Shown here: positions 1-7,513 of the stretch, piece by piece
Layout: every line of letters begins with the position of its first letter
Numbering within the stretch: the first letter of the stretch is position 1
Origin: Paludibacteraceae bacterium
GTDB taxonomy: Bacteria; Bacteroidota; Bacteroidia; Bacteroidales; Paludibacteraceae
Length of the DNA stretch: 35,150 nt
Assembly: GCA_024401475.1 (NCBI GenBank)
Contig: JAKSKZ010000038.1
Span: forward strand, 1-35,150
Direction: 5' to 3'
The notes under the pieces: model-generated
Told to the model about the DNA's origin: nothing
The model's database searches: none
What the model saw: only the letters and a program-made list of their open reading frames with translations
Made by a program: the position numbers and the translations under genes

Positions 1-31
1 TCCTTGAACTCCGGGAATCTCAAAAGGGGCG

Positions 32-73
32 CATTAGGTAAAAAGGATAATCAATGTTATTCATTAGGGTAAA
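32..73 (+). repeat. Short direct repeat upstream of the integrase
   Basis: The motif CATTAGGTAAA at 32-42 recurs as CATTAGGGTAAA at 62-73, a 30-nt offset, just upstream of the recombinase start. It could be a recombinase or regulator binding site, or chance in AT-rich DNA. I see no clear Bacteroidetes promoter in 1-90. Confidence 0.25.
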
Positions 74-90
74 CTTTAACATTACTTATA

Positions 91-1014
91 ATGAAAACAT
101 TTAGTGAAATCGCTTCCGAATGGAAGACTGACAAACAACGGTTTGTCAAGGAAACGACAATGGCTGTGTACGGCCTACAGTTGCAAACCCATTTGTTGCC
201 TGCATTTGGTGACAGAACAGTGATTGAGGAAAAGGACGTACAGCAGTTTGTGGTGGACAAGCTCAACAAGGGACTCTCTGAACGTACCACGAAGGACGTG
301 CTGATCGTTCTGAAGATGGTGGTGAGATGGGCAAACAAGCATGCGGGCTGGGACAATCGGACAGATTGGGAAATAATTTTCCCAACAAAGCGAGAGCAGA
401 CTGAACTTGAAGTTATGACAGTGGCAGACCAACAGAAGATTGTGAAGTATGTGAAGGATAATTTCTCTTTCCGGAACTTGGGACTCCAGATCTGCTTGTT
501 CACAGGACTTAGGATTGGCGAGGTCTGTGGACTGAAATGGAGCGATTATAATGTGGCAAACAACACACTTACGATTAACAGAACCATTGAACGCATCTAC
601 ACTACCGATTATGGCGAGCGGAAAAGCAGGGTAGTGGTGAGTACGCCAAAAACGGCAAGCAGCAACCGGACCATTCCTGTGAGCAAGGAGCTTCAGAAGG
701 TAATGAAGGAACTTTGGAAAGTGGTGAACAAGGATTACTACATTATTTCAAACAGTGAAAAACCAATGGAGCCCAGAACTTACAGGAACTATTACAACAA
801 GGTTCTTACCCAACTCGGTATTGCCAAACTGAAGTTTCATGGACTAAGACACAGCTTTGCAACACGCTGTATTGAGAACAACTGCGACTACAAGACGGTG
901 AGCGTACTGCTCGGACATGCTGATGTAAGCACTACCATGAACCTTTACGTTCACCCGAATATGGAACACAAAAAGAAGTGTATTGAAAAAATCGGCAAGA
1001 TTTTGAAAGCGTAA
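91..1014 (+). CDS. Tyrosine recombinase/integrase
   Basis: This 307-aa protein is a site-specific tyrosine recombinase that would cut and rejoin DNA through a covalent phosphotyrosine. The N-terminal ~100 residues resemble the SAM-like core-binding domain. The catalytic domain shows the full set: Arg141 in TGLRIGE, Lys187 in TPKTASS, His250 and Arg253 in HGLRHSFATR, His276 in LLGHAD and the nucleophile Tyr286 in MNLYVHP. The length is normal for the phage-integrase/XerD superfamily. All key residues are present, so it is probably active. It lies alone, convergent with the ArdA cassette, and a palindromic element follows it. It could integrate the element, resolve plasmid multimers, or invert a segment; no att or res pair was found. 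The ATG at 91 follows an AT-rich leader and is the natural start. Confidence 0.93.
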   Translation: MKTFSEIASEWKTDKQRFVKETTMAVYGLQLQTHLLPAFGDRTVIEEKDVQQFVVDKLNKGLSERTTKDVLIVLKMVVRWANKHAGWDNRTDWEIIFPTKREQTELEVMTVADQQKIVKYVKDNFSFRNLGLQICLFTGLRIGEVCGLKWSDYNVANNTLTINRTIERIYTTDYGERKSRVVVSTPKTASSNRTIPVSKELQKVMKELWKVVNKDYYIISNSEKPMEPRTYRNYYNKVLTQLGIAKLKFHGLRHSFATRCIENNCDYKTVSVLLGHADVSTTMNLYVHPNMEHKKKCIEKIGKILKA

Positions 1015-1078
1015 TAAGCAAAGAGACCATATTAGTTAGTGAGTTAATAACAAAAATACAAACAAAATTACAACCGCC

Positions 1079-1127
1079 ACCCGCGTTAGCGGGTACGCCA
1101 AAAATGCCACCCTCACGGTTGGCATTT
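1079..1127. terminator. Palindrome plus hairpin between convergent genes (copy 1)
   Basis: A 16-bp palindrome ACCCGCGTTAGCGGGT at 1079-1094 is followed by an inverted repeat AAATGCCA/TGGCATTT at 1102-1109 and 1120-1127. It sits between the integrase (+) and the ArdA cassette (-), so it fits a bidirectional terminator. The same palindrome with one base change, also followed by a hairpin, occurs at 10483-10539 in the same position relative to the second cassette. Confidence 0.6.
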
Positions 1128-1164
1128 CTTGTTCGCTGACCTTTCTCAGCAATCTAACTGAAAG

Positions 1165-1443
1165 TCAGAGACCTTCACTAATCAGTTCATCGGCATACTC
1201 CTTCTTGATTTGGTGATAGCGGTGAGACTTGGCATAAGGTCTTTTGAACTTGTGGTAAACTTCATAGTACCACTCGCCTTCAATCTTCTCAAAGTGGTAG
1301 ATGTAGTGCCTACTCGCATAATAGTTCTTGCCTTCGTTCTAATCATTGGTTGCTTCGCTGTCGCAACTTTCAATCGTGCCGATTTTGAAAATGGGTTCAT
1401 TGTTTCGCCAATTACAATGTTCACCCGTGTATCTACATTTCAT
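1165..1443 (-). pseudogene. Small accessory gene interrupted by an in-frame TAG
   Basis: Reading the minus strand from the ATG at 1443 gives a frame of 93 codons that ends with TGA at 1165 and has one internal stop, TAG at 1339-1341 (codon 35). On both sides the protein looks real: MKCRYTGEHCNW before, and an aromatic, basic stretch with YYASRHYIYHFEKIEGEWYY after. The frame stays in register, so a single substitution (for example TGG to TAG) explains it. It lies 14 nt downstream of ardA in the same direction and is probably the third gene of that cassette. I do not recognise the family. The two halves could also be separate small genes, which I consider less likely. Confidence 0.6.
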
Positions 1444-1457
1444 CATAATATATTGAT

Positions 1458-1982
1458 TTAATAGTTCTTAAATACGTAACCATCTGCCATCGTGTAATCG
1501 TCTTCAAGTTCTGCCTTGTAATAGTCATCATCGAAATAACTGCGGTTAAATCCGTCAAATTGGGCAAGGTATTCCGATATGCGGTCCTCCACATAATCGT
1601 CCCAATCCTCTTCCTTGCAGACAAACTCGTCTTGTGCGTCCCTTACCAAAAACGTCATATCTTGGTTTAGAAGGTTACCACTACAGCAGTTCTCGAAGTA
1701 GGCGATAACCTTGTCGGTCTCGTCCTCATCGTCACCCACCTCGTCATAAAGTTCCCACCACTTTTCGGAGATAAAGCACTCCCCCACCATCGCATCGGGA
1801 ATTTCCTCCCAATCTTGAAACATCAGTTCCGGGTCTTCCTCGTCTTCATGCAGTTCCCTACACGCCTCGTAGAACTCGTCTTTGTCGGCATAGTCACTAA
1901 GGGTTAACCACTTGCCGAAAATGCTGCCATCGTTGTACTTGGCATAAGTGCCAACGTAAATCTTGCTTTCGCTCAAATCCAT
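1458..1982 (-). CDS. ardA: ArdA-like antirestriction protein
   Basis: This 174-aa protein is very acidic: by count 52 of 174 residues are Asp or Glu. It starts with a typical ArdA N-terminal segment (IYVGTYAKYNDGSIFGKWL at about residues 8-26) and has the acidic middle segment QDWEEIP. ArdA proteins are known as DNA mimics that occupy type I restriction-modification enzymes, protecting incoming plasmid DNA. The length matches the family (about 165-180 aa). The ATG at 1982 lies 4 nt after the stop of the upstream 59-aa gene, so the two are probably cotranscribed from the promoter at 2183-2271. This supports a role during establishment after transfer. Family assignment is from sequence pattern only. 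Confidence 0.85.
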   Translation of the reverse strand: MDLSESKIYVGTYAKYNDGSIFGKWLTLSDYADKDEFYEACRELHEDEEDPELMFQDWEEIPDAMVGECFISEKWWELYDEVGDDEDETDKVIAYFENCCSGNLLNQDMTFLVRDAQDEFVCKEEDWDDYVEDRISEYLAQFDGFNRSYFDDDYYKAELEDDYTMADGYVFKNY

Positions 1983-1986
1983 ATTA

Positions 1987-2166
1987 TCAATTATTAAAGG
2001 TTGTAAATCTGTAGTTGGTGGAGTCTTGCACGACTTCTATTGTTACCGACTGAAATCTGCTTTTGCAGTAGGAGCAAATCCTATTGGCATAGGCAATTGC
2101 GTCACTGAGCCAAACGAACTCTTCCAAAGTCTGCACTCCGTTGATGTATATCTTGTATCTGTTCAT
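1987..2166 (-). CDS. Small protein of unknown function (59 aa), first gene of the ArdA cassette
   Basis: Minus-strand frame from ATG at 2166 to TGA at 1987, 59 aa, starting MNRYKIYINGVQTLEEFVWL and containing CSYCKSRF, a CxxC pair. Its start lies about 20 nt downstream of a Bacteroidetes-type -7 box (2189-2196) and its stop is 4 nt before ardA, so position strongly supports a real gene. I do not recognise the family. The CxxC pair might bind metal, but one pair is not enough to claim it. Confidence 0.65.
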   Translation of the reverse strand: MNRYKIYINGVQTLEEFVWLSDAIAYANRICSYCKSRFQSVTIEVVQDSTNYRFTTFNN

Positions 2167-2182
2167 AACTCTCTGATTTTCT

Positions 2183-2271
2183 GATATACAAATTTACCCA
2201 TAAATACACTTATAACCCACTAATTACCAATCTATTACAATCACACTCCCGACACCCTACCCCCTTGCATT
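2183..2271 (-). promoter_or_regulatory. Promoter region of the ArdA cassette (copy 1 of a duplicated element)
   Basis: On the minus strand the -7 box TAAATTTG lies at 2189-2196 and fits TAnnTTTG. The whole 89-bp segment aligns without gaps to 11491-11579, upstream of the second cassette, at roughly 80% identity by eye. The most conserved part is the upstream half (core AACCCACTAATTA on the plus strand), which suggests a shared activator or repressor site. Confidence 0.7.
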
Positions 2272-2289
2272 CCTATCATTTCTGGCAAC

Positions 2290-2318
2290 AAAAAAGGTAG
2301 CCACCAGCGATGGCTACC
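2290..2318 (-). terminator. Intrinsic terminator of the DUF4143 ATPase gene
   Basis: Perfect 8-bp stem GGTAGCCA/TGGCTACC at 2296-2303 and 2311-2318 with a 7-nt loop. On the minus strand it is followed by a run of six T. It lies about 70 nt past the stop of the ATPase gene. Confidence 0.85.
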
Positions 2319-2384
2319 CTATCTTAAAAAAGTATTTTTTAGTATTTTGCAAACTATTACTCACTATGCTTGATGTAAACCTTC

Positions 2385-3632
2385 TTATAGGACATATTCG
2401 CCAAGCAAAAAGTCAAGCAAACCAACAGTAACTATTCCGTTATCATCAACCTTCTGTTTTATATCATCCCATACTATGATAAGCTTCTTGAAACTATCTT
2501 TCACATTTAACAGAGAGTTTTGTTCCTGAACCACCTTCTCTACTGTCGGCATCTGGTATGCGGACTGAATATACACCCTTTCAGCACCTTTATTTATCAC
2601 AAAATCAATTTCAAAATTCTTTCGCTTGCGCGCTCCATTTTCATCGGCCACCCATTTCTCAACGACACCAACATCGACAAGATAACCTCTGGTTCTTAAT
2701 TCATTGTAGATGATGTTCTCCATGATATGAGTTTCCTCCTGCTGACGGTAATTTAGAGAGATGGCTCTAAGCCCCATGTCCAAAAAATAGTATTTATTTT
2801 CAGTTCCGATATATTTCCTACCTTTCACATCGTACCGCTTTGCCTCCTCTATAAGAAACGCATCTTCTAGATAAGATATATAAGTTCTTATTGTGTTTTC
2901 CTTTATAGCGATCTTTTCACCGCTCTTGAACGTGTTTGCAATTCTTGTAGGGTTTGTCGGACTACCTATACCAGAAGATATAACCTCGACAAGCTGCCTA
3001 AAACCCTCAGGATTCTTCATGTTATTCCTTTCAAGAATATCCTTTATGTAGGTGAGTTCGAAAATCGACCTCAAATACTCTGTTTTCTTTTCGTCAGTCT
3101 CCATCAGCAGTACCTGAGGTAGTCCGCCAAAGGTATAATACTCTTTCCAAGCAGATCTTCTATCACCACCCACAGCAGAATAGAATTCGTCGAAGGTCAA
3201 TGGCCAAACCCTTATTTCCTCGCCTCTGCCTCTAAACTCAGTAACTATATCCTTCGAAAGGAATTTCGAATTGGATCCTGTAACATAAACTTCATACTGG
3301 CTGTTATGCATAAGGCTTAGCATAACTTCTACAAAATCCTCTACCAATTGTATCTCGTCGAGAATGATATAATACAATCCGTTATCACTAGCTTTGCTGT
3401 CAATGTACTCCAACAGCAAATCGGCATTCCTGAACTTTTTATTTTTTCTGTCATCAAAAGACATTTCAATGATATGGTCTTCCTGAACGCCATTATCGAC
3501 CAAGTAACTATGAAACAGGTTAAACAGAAGAAATGACTTTCCGCATCTTCTTCCACCAGTAACAATCTTTACCAGACCGTTTCTCTGACTACCGATAAGT
3601 TTATGTAGATAAGAGTCTCTTTTTATAATCAT
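2385..3632 (-). CDS. AAA ATPase with C-terminal DUF4143 domain
   Basis: This 415-aa protein has a Walker A motif GGRRCGKS at residues 26-33 and a Walker B motif YYIILDEIQ with Asp92-Glu93, followed by an arginine-rich segment FRGRGEEIRVWPLTFDEF. The C-terminal third has the DUF4143 pattern, including NFEIDFVINKGAERVYIQ near residues 339-356, resembling the core of a PD-(D/E)XK-like fold with Gln at a usual acidic/Gln position. This family is very common in Bacteroidales genomes and its role is poorly known. It is monocistronic, with its own promoter (3670-3701) and terminator (2290-2318). It sits between the ArdA cassette and the transfer operon and could be cargo rather than a transfer gene. 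Confidence 0.9.
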   Translation of the reverse strand: MIIKRDSYLHKLIGSQRNGLVKIVTGGRRCGKSFLLFNLFHSYLVDNGVQEDHIIEMSFDDRKNKKFRNADLLLEYIDSKASDNGLYYIILDEIQLVEDFVEVMLSLMHNSQYEVYVTGSNSKFLSKDIVTEFRGRGEEIRVWPLTFDEFYSAVGGDRRSAWKEYYTFGGLPQVLLMETDEKKTEYLRSIFELTYIKDILERNNMKNPEGFRQLVEVISSGIGSPTNPTRIANTFKSGEKIAIKENTIRTYISYLEDAFLIEEAKRYDVKGRKYIGTENKYYFLDMGLRAISLNYRQQEETHIMENIIYNELRTRGYLVDVGVVEKWVADENGARKRKNFEIDFVINKGAERVYIQSAYQMPTVEKVVQEQNSLLNVKDSFKKLIIVWDDIKQKVDDNGIVTVGLLDFLLGEYVL

Positions 3633-3669
3633 AAGGGTGTTTTTTTGTGCAATACACAGATTTTATACC

Positions 3670-3701
3670 CAAAAATACTATTTTTACCATACAAGTCCAA
3701 T
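3670..3701 (-). promoter_or_regulatory. Promoter of the DUF4143 ATPase gene
   Basis: On the minus strand ATTG (3698-3701), a 20-nt spacer and TATTTTTG (3670-3677) match the Bacteroidetes TTTG-N19-21-TAnnTTTG promoter. The start codon is about 38 nt downstream. Confidence 0.75.
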
Positions 3702-3705
3702 TATT

Positions 3706-4035
3706 TTAGAATATAATCGTCGAGAAATTCGGAGGCGAATACGACTGTATCGCTTCCAGGTTGTCGAGCACCGTCTTGCTCACGTCTCCCTTGTTGAACT
3801 CCTTGGCCGTGATCGTGGCGAACGATACGCCAAGGTTCTCATAGAACGAGAAGATGTTGACGATGAACCTTTGGTTCATGATGCGCTCGCCGTTCTCAAG
3901 GGCGTTGTAGCGGTCCGCCTTCATGCCGACATAACCGGCAAACTCCTTCTGTGAGAGGTGAAGGCAATTCTCACGGAGGTATTTGAGTCTCCTACCCAGT
4001 TGGTAGTTCTGTTCTTCTACAATGCGTCGTGCCAT
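3706..4035 (-). CDS. XRE-family helix-turn-helix regulator
   Basis: This 109-aa protein carries a Cro/C1-type helix-turn-helix domain at about residues 11-67, with the pattern LGRRLKYLRE...LSQKEFAGYVGMKADRYNALENGER. The remaining C-terminal part is short, without an added domain. It starts 5 nt after the stop of the coupling-protein gene, so both are on one transcript. Regulators of this kind often repress their own operon. A candidate operator is the AGGGTA-GT-TACCCT palindrome at 7031-7044 near the transcription start. That link is inference. The stop lies only a few bases from the ATPase promoter, so read-through could affect that gene. Confidence 0.85.
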   Translation of the reverse strand: MARRIVEEQNYQLGRRLKYLRENCLHLSQKEFAGYVGMKADRYNALENGERIMNQRFIVNIFSFYENLGVSFATITAKEFNKGDVSKTVLDNLEAIQSYSPPNFSTIIF

Positions 4036-4040
4036 AATCC

Positions 4041-6902
4041 TTATTCAGTTTCCATTTCCTTTTCACGTTCCTCAATCTCGGCATCCATGCCCAGGCGTTT
4101 CATTTCAGCCAGTTCGTCCAACTTGCACGCCTTGATACGGCGGTTCCACAAATCACGGTTCTGGTGGTAGAGTGCCCTGGTCTGGGCGTCGATCAGTTCG
4201 TGGATTTCCCTGTGGATGGTGGTCGAGTTCTTCTTCAGGCGTCCCGCCATCGCCTCGTCGCGCACACCCTGGAGCTTGTCCTTCAGTTGGTGCATTTCGG
4301 AGAAATTGGCGCGGAGGAAGTCAAAATACTCACGGTTGAAGTCGAAGATGTCGTTCTTGAGCTGCTGGAAGTCATAACCTGGGACTGCCTTCACAAAGTT
4401 CCGGACAACGTCAAGGCACTTGTGCACGTACATCACGCCGATAGGTTTCGCCTTGACACCAGCCTCTATGTTCAGGTACTCTGCCATATTGTTCTCAAAG
4501 GTCTCAACCGACTTGTTGATGGATTCCACCAGGGTGTCCTTCGCCTTGTCGGGATCCAGGGCGGCGGACTGCGTGAGCAGCATACCGCTGGCATTCTCCA
4601 AGTCACCCTCGTGGATCATGATGAACTTGAGACAGTTTGTAGAGAGGTTGGACAACGTGTCTGCCACCATAAGGTTCTTGGAGCCCTCCACCGTAAAGAC
4701 GGCGTTGATGACCTCCATCGTGTTGATGGACGAAGGCTCGGAAGGCAGCGAAAAGAAGAAATCCCGGTCAGGAAGGTTCTTGGAAACCAGGATATGGTTG
4801 GCGATAAAGTTGGCAGGCTTGTCAAGATAGTCCAACACCATCTGGCGGAGTTGGACGGCAACGGCTTTCGTATCGAACGAATAGAAGGTCGGAAGCGGGC
4901 GGTAAGCCTTGGTCTCCTTCTTGACAGCCTTGTTGTCGATGATGATCTTGGCGTTGAAGCGCTTCTCCTCTATCTCCTGGCCGAAGTTGTCGGACACGGT
5001 TCCCACGAAAGTACCCTGCGTGAGGGTCGCAATCTTACTGGCCGGAATAAGCACGTCGTTCTGTTCGGAAATGCTGACGGACTCGCCATTGTCGTTATAG
5101 GAGACGGACTTGCGCTTCTGCTTGTTGCGACCGAACTGCTTCTCCAAGTTCTGCGCCGTCTCACCCGTCACCAGACCCGCAAAGATGTTACCGATGGTGT
5201 TGATGATGGCGGTCGCCTCCTTGTCGCCATAGTCCCTTTTCAACTGGCTGAAGTCCTGGTAACCCAACACGGTGGCCACCTTGTTGCTTCGGGCAGTGGC
5301 AATGAGGTTGTCGAGACCACGGAAGTACATCGTCGGCAACTCGTCGATGATAAGGGTTATCTTGTGCTTGCCCTGCTTGTTGATGATCTTGACGATACGT
5401 CCGTTATAAAGACCCAAAGCCGTAGCGTAGATGTCCTTCTTCTCCGGGTTGTTGCCCACACAGAGCACCTTCGGTGCATTGGGGTTATTGAGGTCGAGCG
5501 TAAAGTCGTCGCCCGACATCACCCAATAGAGTTCGGGGGAAGATATACGTGACAGCGGAATACGCACGGAAGCGATCTGACCCTGGAGCTGGTCCTGCGC
5601 CCCGCCTTCCCAAGCCTCGAAGAAGGCTGCCATATAGTTGTTCAGCTCCGGATAGACCGACATCAGGGGGATACAGTCGGAATACTTGCTGTTGACGAAC
5701 TCCACCACATGGGGCAGCGTGCAGTACCTGCCACCCTCCACCTTCTTCAGGTACCAGATGCACGATGTGAGGTAGTTGATAGGTGACTCAACGAAGAAGT
5801 CACCCTGCTTCTGGGCCCACGACTTGTTCAGGTTCAGCATGATGGTGTAGGCGCTGTCGTAGGCATCGGAGATTTCAGTAAGGAACTTGGCCGAGATCGG
5901 GTTGCAACGCAGTGACTTGCGGGGGTTGTCGAAGTTGATGACGCAGAACTGGGGCTTCTTGCCGTAGATACGGCGGAAGCTGTCCTGGTGCTTGAGCATG
6001 TTGTTATAGACGATGATGGACAGGTCCGGGAACTTGAAGTCGTAACAGTACATGCAGAAGTGCTTGGCGAGGTGTTGGCGGATGAAGGAGTTGACCACCG
6101 CATAACTCTTACCGGAACCTGGCGTACCTATCACCTGCGTCGCACGGAAGGGGTTCACCACGTTGATCCAGCCGTGATAGAGCTTGCCCTGGTACTTGAA
6201 CTCCGTGGGAAGGTTCACCGAGTACTCGTCATTCAGTTCACCCTTCTTCCCCTGTGTCGTACACTGCATGAAGGACTCCTGCAGGTCGTTGTTGGCATCG
6301 TTGTCGTCTGTTTCAAAATCCTTGTGCATCGCATGGATTAGGGAAGCTCCCAGCAACAGATAACCGCAAGCGGGCAGCAACATCAGGATATACAGGACGA
6401 ATCCCAGGACATAGGCACCCGTGAGGGGATTGAAAAAACTGAAGAAGAAAGGTGCAAGCAGCGCACAGATGGCGCTCAACGCCAAACAGGCCTGACCATC
6501 TACACGCTCACGCTTCTTCTCCTTGATCGGCTTGCCGTTGATGTCAGTGGCATCCTCGTATTCGAAAGGCGGGTGCAGACCCATCTTCACCAAATAGGGG
6601 AACATCCACCTCGTCATCTTGGAGGGGGCGTACTTGGAAGTCTTCTTCACACGGACACCCCAGCCGTAAAGGCCCAAGACCATGTAGGCGAAGTAGAACG
6701 TGAGGAACGGGGAAGTGAACAGACCTGTCTTCTTCAGGAACGAGTAAGCAACCGCATAGATCTCATTCGGCGGTGAAGATGACAGATGCAGATAAGCGGG
6801 ATAAAAGAAAAAGGCGATGTTGGCGAACATGACAGCCGCGCCAAGATAGAGGATAATGCCGTGTTTCCTGGCGATACCCTCATCCTTAGAATCTAAAGCC
6901 AT
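4041..6902 (-). CDS. Type IV coupling protein (TraG/VirD4-like)
   Basis: This 953-aa protein fits the VirD4/TraG coupling ATPases that hand the relaxase-DNA complex to the conjugation pore. The N-terminus has hydrophobic segments at about residues 15-40, 60-82, 138-158 and 162-190, consistent with inner-membrane anchoring. Walker A GTPGSGKS is at 259-266 and Walker B ITLIIDE at 515-521, followed by LPTMYFRGLDNLIATARSNKVATVLGYQD, the usual motif region. The C-terminal ~300 residues are helical and charged. It is longer than many coupling proteins, as in Bacteroides versions. The transcript starts near 7047, giving a leader of about 145 nt. No other mating-pair formation gene is in the window, so the element is probably mobilizable and borrows a pore, unless those genes lie outside. 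The XRE regulator follows. Confidence 0.9.
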   Translation of the reverse strand: MALDSKDEGIARKHGIILYLGAAVMFANIAFFFYPAYLHLSSSPPNEIYAVAYSFLKKTGLFTSPFLTFYFAYMVLGLYGWGVRVKKTSKYAPSKMTRWMFPYLVKMGLHPPFEYEDATDINGKPIKEKKRERVDGQACLALSAICALLAPFFFSFFNPLTGAYVLGFVLYILMLLPACGYLLLGASLIHAMHKDFETDDNDANNDLQESFMQCTTQGKKGELNDEYSVNLPTEFKYQGKLYHGWINVVNPFRATQVIGTPGSGKSYAVVNSFIRQHLAKHFCMYCYDFKFPDLSIIVYNNMLKHQDSFRRIYGKKPQFCVINFDNPRKSLRCNPISAKFLTEISDAYDSAYTIMLNLNKSWAQKQGDFFVESPINYLTSCIWYLKKVEGGRYCTLPHVVEFVNSKYSDCIPLMSVYPELNNYMAAFFEAWEGGAQDQLQGQIASVRIPLSRISSPELYWVMSGDDFTLDLNNPNAPKVLCVGNNPEKKDIYATALGLYNGRIVKIINKQGKHKITLIIDELPTMYFRGLDNLIATARSNKVATVLGYQDFSQLKRDYGDKEATAIINTIGNIFAGLVTGETAQNLEKQFGRNKQKRKSVSYNDNGESVSISEQNDVLIPASKIATLTQGTFVGTVSDNFGQEIEEKRFNAKIIIDNKAVKKETKAYRPLPTFYSFDTKAVAVQLRQMVLDYLDKPANFIANHILVSKNLPDRDFFFSLPSEPSSINTMEVINAVFTVEGSKNLMVADTLSNLSTNCLKFIMIHEGDLENASGMLLTQSAALDPDKAKDTLVESINKSVETFENNMAEYLNIEAGVKAKPIGVMYVHKCLDVVRNFVKAVPGYDFQQLKNDIFDFNREYFDFLRANFSEMHQLKDKLQGVRDEAMAGRLKKNSTTIHREIHELIDAQTRALYHQNRDLWNRRIKACKLDELAEMKRLGMDAEIEEREKEMETE

Positions 6903-6911
6903 GGATGATAA

Positions 6912-7021
6912 TATGAATTAAAACTTTTATGCTGAAAGAAGCCTATGGATATAGGCGTAACGAACCACTCACTGAACAAGTGGGAACCTATGGAGACATA
7001 CTGTATGAATTAAAACTTTTA
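6912..7021 (-). promoter_or_regulatory. Structured 5' leader of the coupling-protein operon with an 18-bp direct repeat
   Basis: The 18-bp sequence TAAAAGTTTTAATTCATA (minus strand) occurs perfectly twice, at 6912-6929 and 7004-7021, 92 nt apart. Between them are two hairpins: GCCTAT/ATAGGC with a 4-nt loop at 6941-6956, and CCACT/AGTGG at 6965-6983. A three-codon ATG-TCT-CCA-TAG mini-frame begins just after the promoter-proximal repeat. The start-proximal copy ends 10 nt before the gene's ATG. Similar motifs precede repB and overlap the start of the gene at 12741. Confidence 0.6.
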
Positions 7022-7030
7022 ACTATAATC

Positions 7031-7061
7031 AGGGTAACTACCCTATTTTTGGGCAAAGTTA
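7031..7061 (-). promoter_or_regulatory. Promoter and operator-like palindrome of the coupling-protein/XRE operon
   Basis: The -7 box TAACTTTG lies at 7054-7061 on the minus strand; the -33 side is weak. About 9 nt downstream of it is the inverted repeat AGGGTA/TACCCT at 7031-7044, covering roughly +3 to +17. That is a good repressor position, and the operon encodes an XRE regulator. Confidence 0.6.
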
Positions 7062-7125
7062 AGAAAATAATGGCAGTAGATTACTTATTTACAGGGCATA
7101 ACAAAGGATTTACCGAAAAATTGAC

Positions 7126-7133
7126 TATTTTTG
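7126..7133 (+). promoter_or_regulatory. -7 box of the first HU gene
   Basis: TATTTTTG matches TAnnTTTG and ends 22 nt before the HU start codon. The -33 element is not convincing. It is divergent from the coupling-protein promoter. Confidence 0.5.
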
Positions 7134-7155
7134 GATAAACAAAATCATAAAGGAC

Positions 7156-7419
7156 ATGACAAAGAATGAACTTATAGATGCTATCGCATCAAAGTCTGGC
7201 CTTACAAAGGCAGACTCACAGAAGGCTCTTAATGCAGTTATGGAATCCATCGCTGGCGAATTGAAGCGTGGTGGTAACGTGCAGTTGGTAGGTTTCGGCA
7301 CATTCAGTGTTGACGAACGCGCAGCCCGTGAGGGTCGCAACCCTGCAACAGGCGAGAAGATGCAGATCCCTGCAAAGAAGGTGGCAAAGTGGAAGCCATC
7401 AAAAGGCTTGATTGACTAA
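7156..7419 (+). CDS. HU-family DNA-binding protein
   Basis: This 87-aa protein matches bacterial HU across its length: N-terminal helices (MTKNELIDAIASKSGL), the hinge GNVQLVGFGTFSV at about residues 40-52, the DNA-binding arm with RNPATGEKMQIPAKK at 61-75, and the end WKPSKGLID. HU proteins bend and compact DNA and assist replication and recombination as dimers. It is monocistronic with a promoter at 7126 and a terminator at 7450-7485. A second, more divergent HU gene lies about 0.9 kb downstream. A plasmid-borne HU could serve the large repeat arrays at 16.8-21.8 kb, but that is inference. Confidence 0.93.
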   Translation: MTKNELIDAIASKSGLTKADSQKALNAVMESIAGELKRGGNVQLVGFGTFSVDERAAREGRNPATGEKMQIPAKKVAKWKPSKGLID

Positions 7420-7449
7420 TACAGCAATAGAAATAAATTTGACAACTAG

Positions 7450-7485
7450 AAAGCAGTGGCTGAAGATTCAGTCGCTGCTTTTTAT
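7450..7485 (+). terminator. Intrinsic terminator after the HU gene
   Basis: A 13-bp stem with two G-T wobbles (AAAGCAGTGGCTG at 7450-7462 against 7469-7481) and a 6-nt loop, ending in a run of five T. It lies 30 nt past the HU stop. Confidence 0.85.
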
Positions 7486-7513
7486 ACTTATGTTTGCATA
7501 AAATGAATGAGAT

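Noticed and set aside
1..90. tRNA 3' end or attachment site next to the integrase
   Set aside because: A GAACTCCGGGAATCTC stretch recalls a T-arm, but no matching stems or CCA end could be built, and no second copy was found in the window.
1339..1341. Recoded TAG codon (alternative genetic code)
   Set aside because: No other gene in the window has internal TAG codons except a clear pseudogene, so a nonsense mutation is more likely.
1210..1461. Plus-strand 83-codon frame overlapping the broken cassette gene
   Set aside because: It is the antisense of the minus-strand frame, which has better protein character and operon context.
4164..5552. Long plus-strand open frame (462 codons) opposite the coupling-protein gene
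   Set aside because: The minus-strand frame has clear Walker motifs and continuous family similarity. The opposite frame is low-complexity Val/Leu/Arg/His sequence, as expected from the complement of a GC-biased gene.
6929..7138. Plus-strand 69-codon frame in the coupling-protein leader
   Set aside because: It runs through the promoter, palindrome and hairpins of the opposite operon and has no recognisable product.
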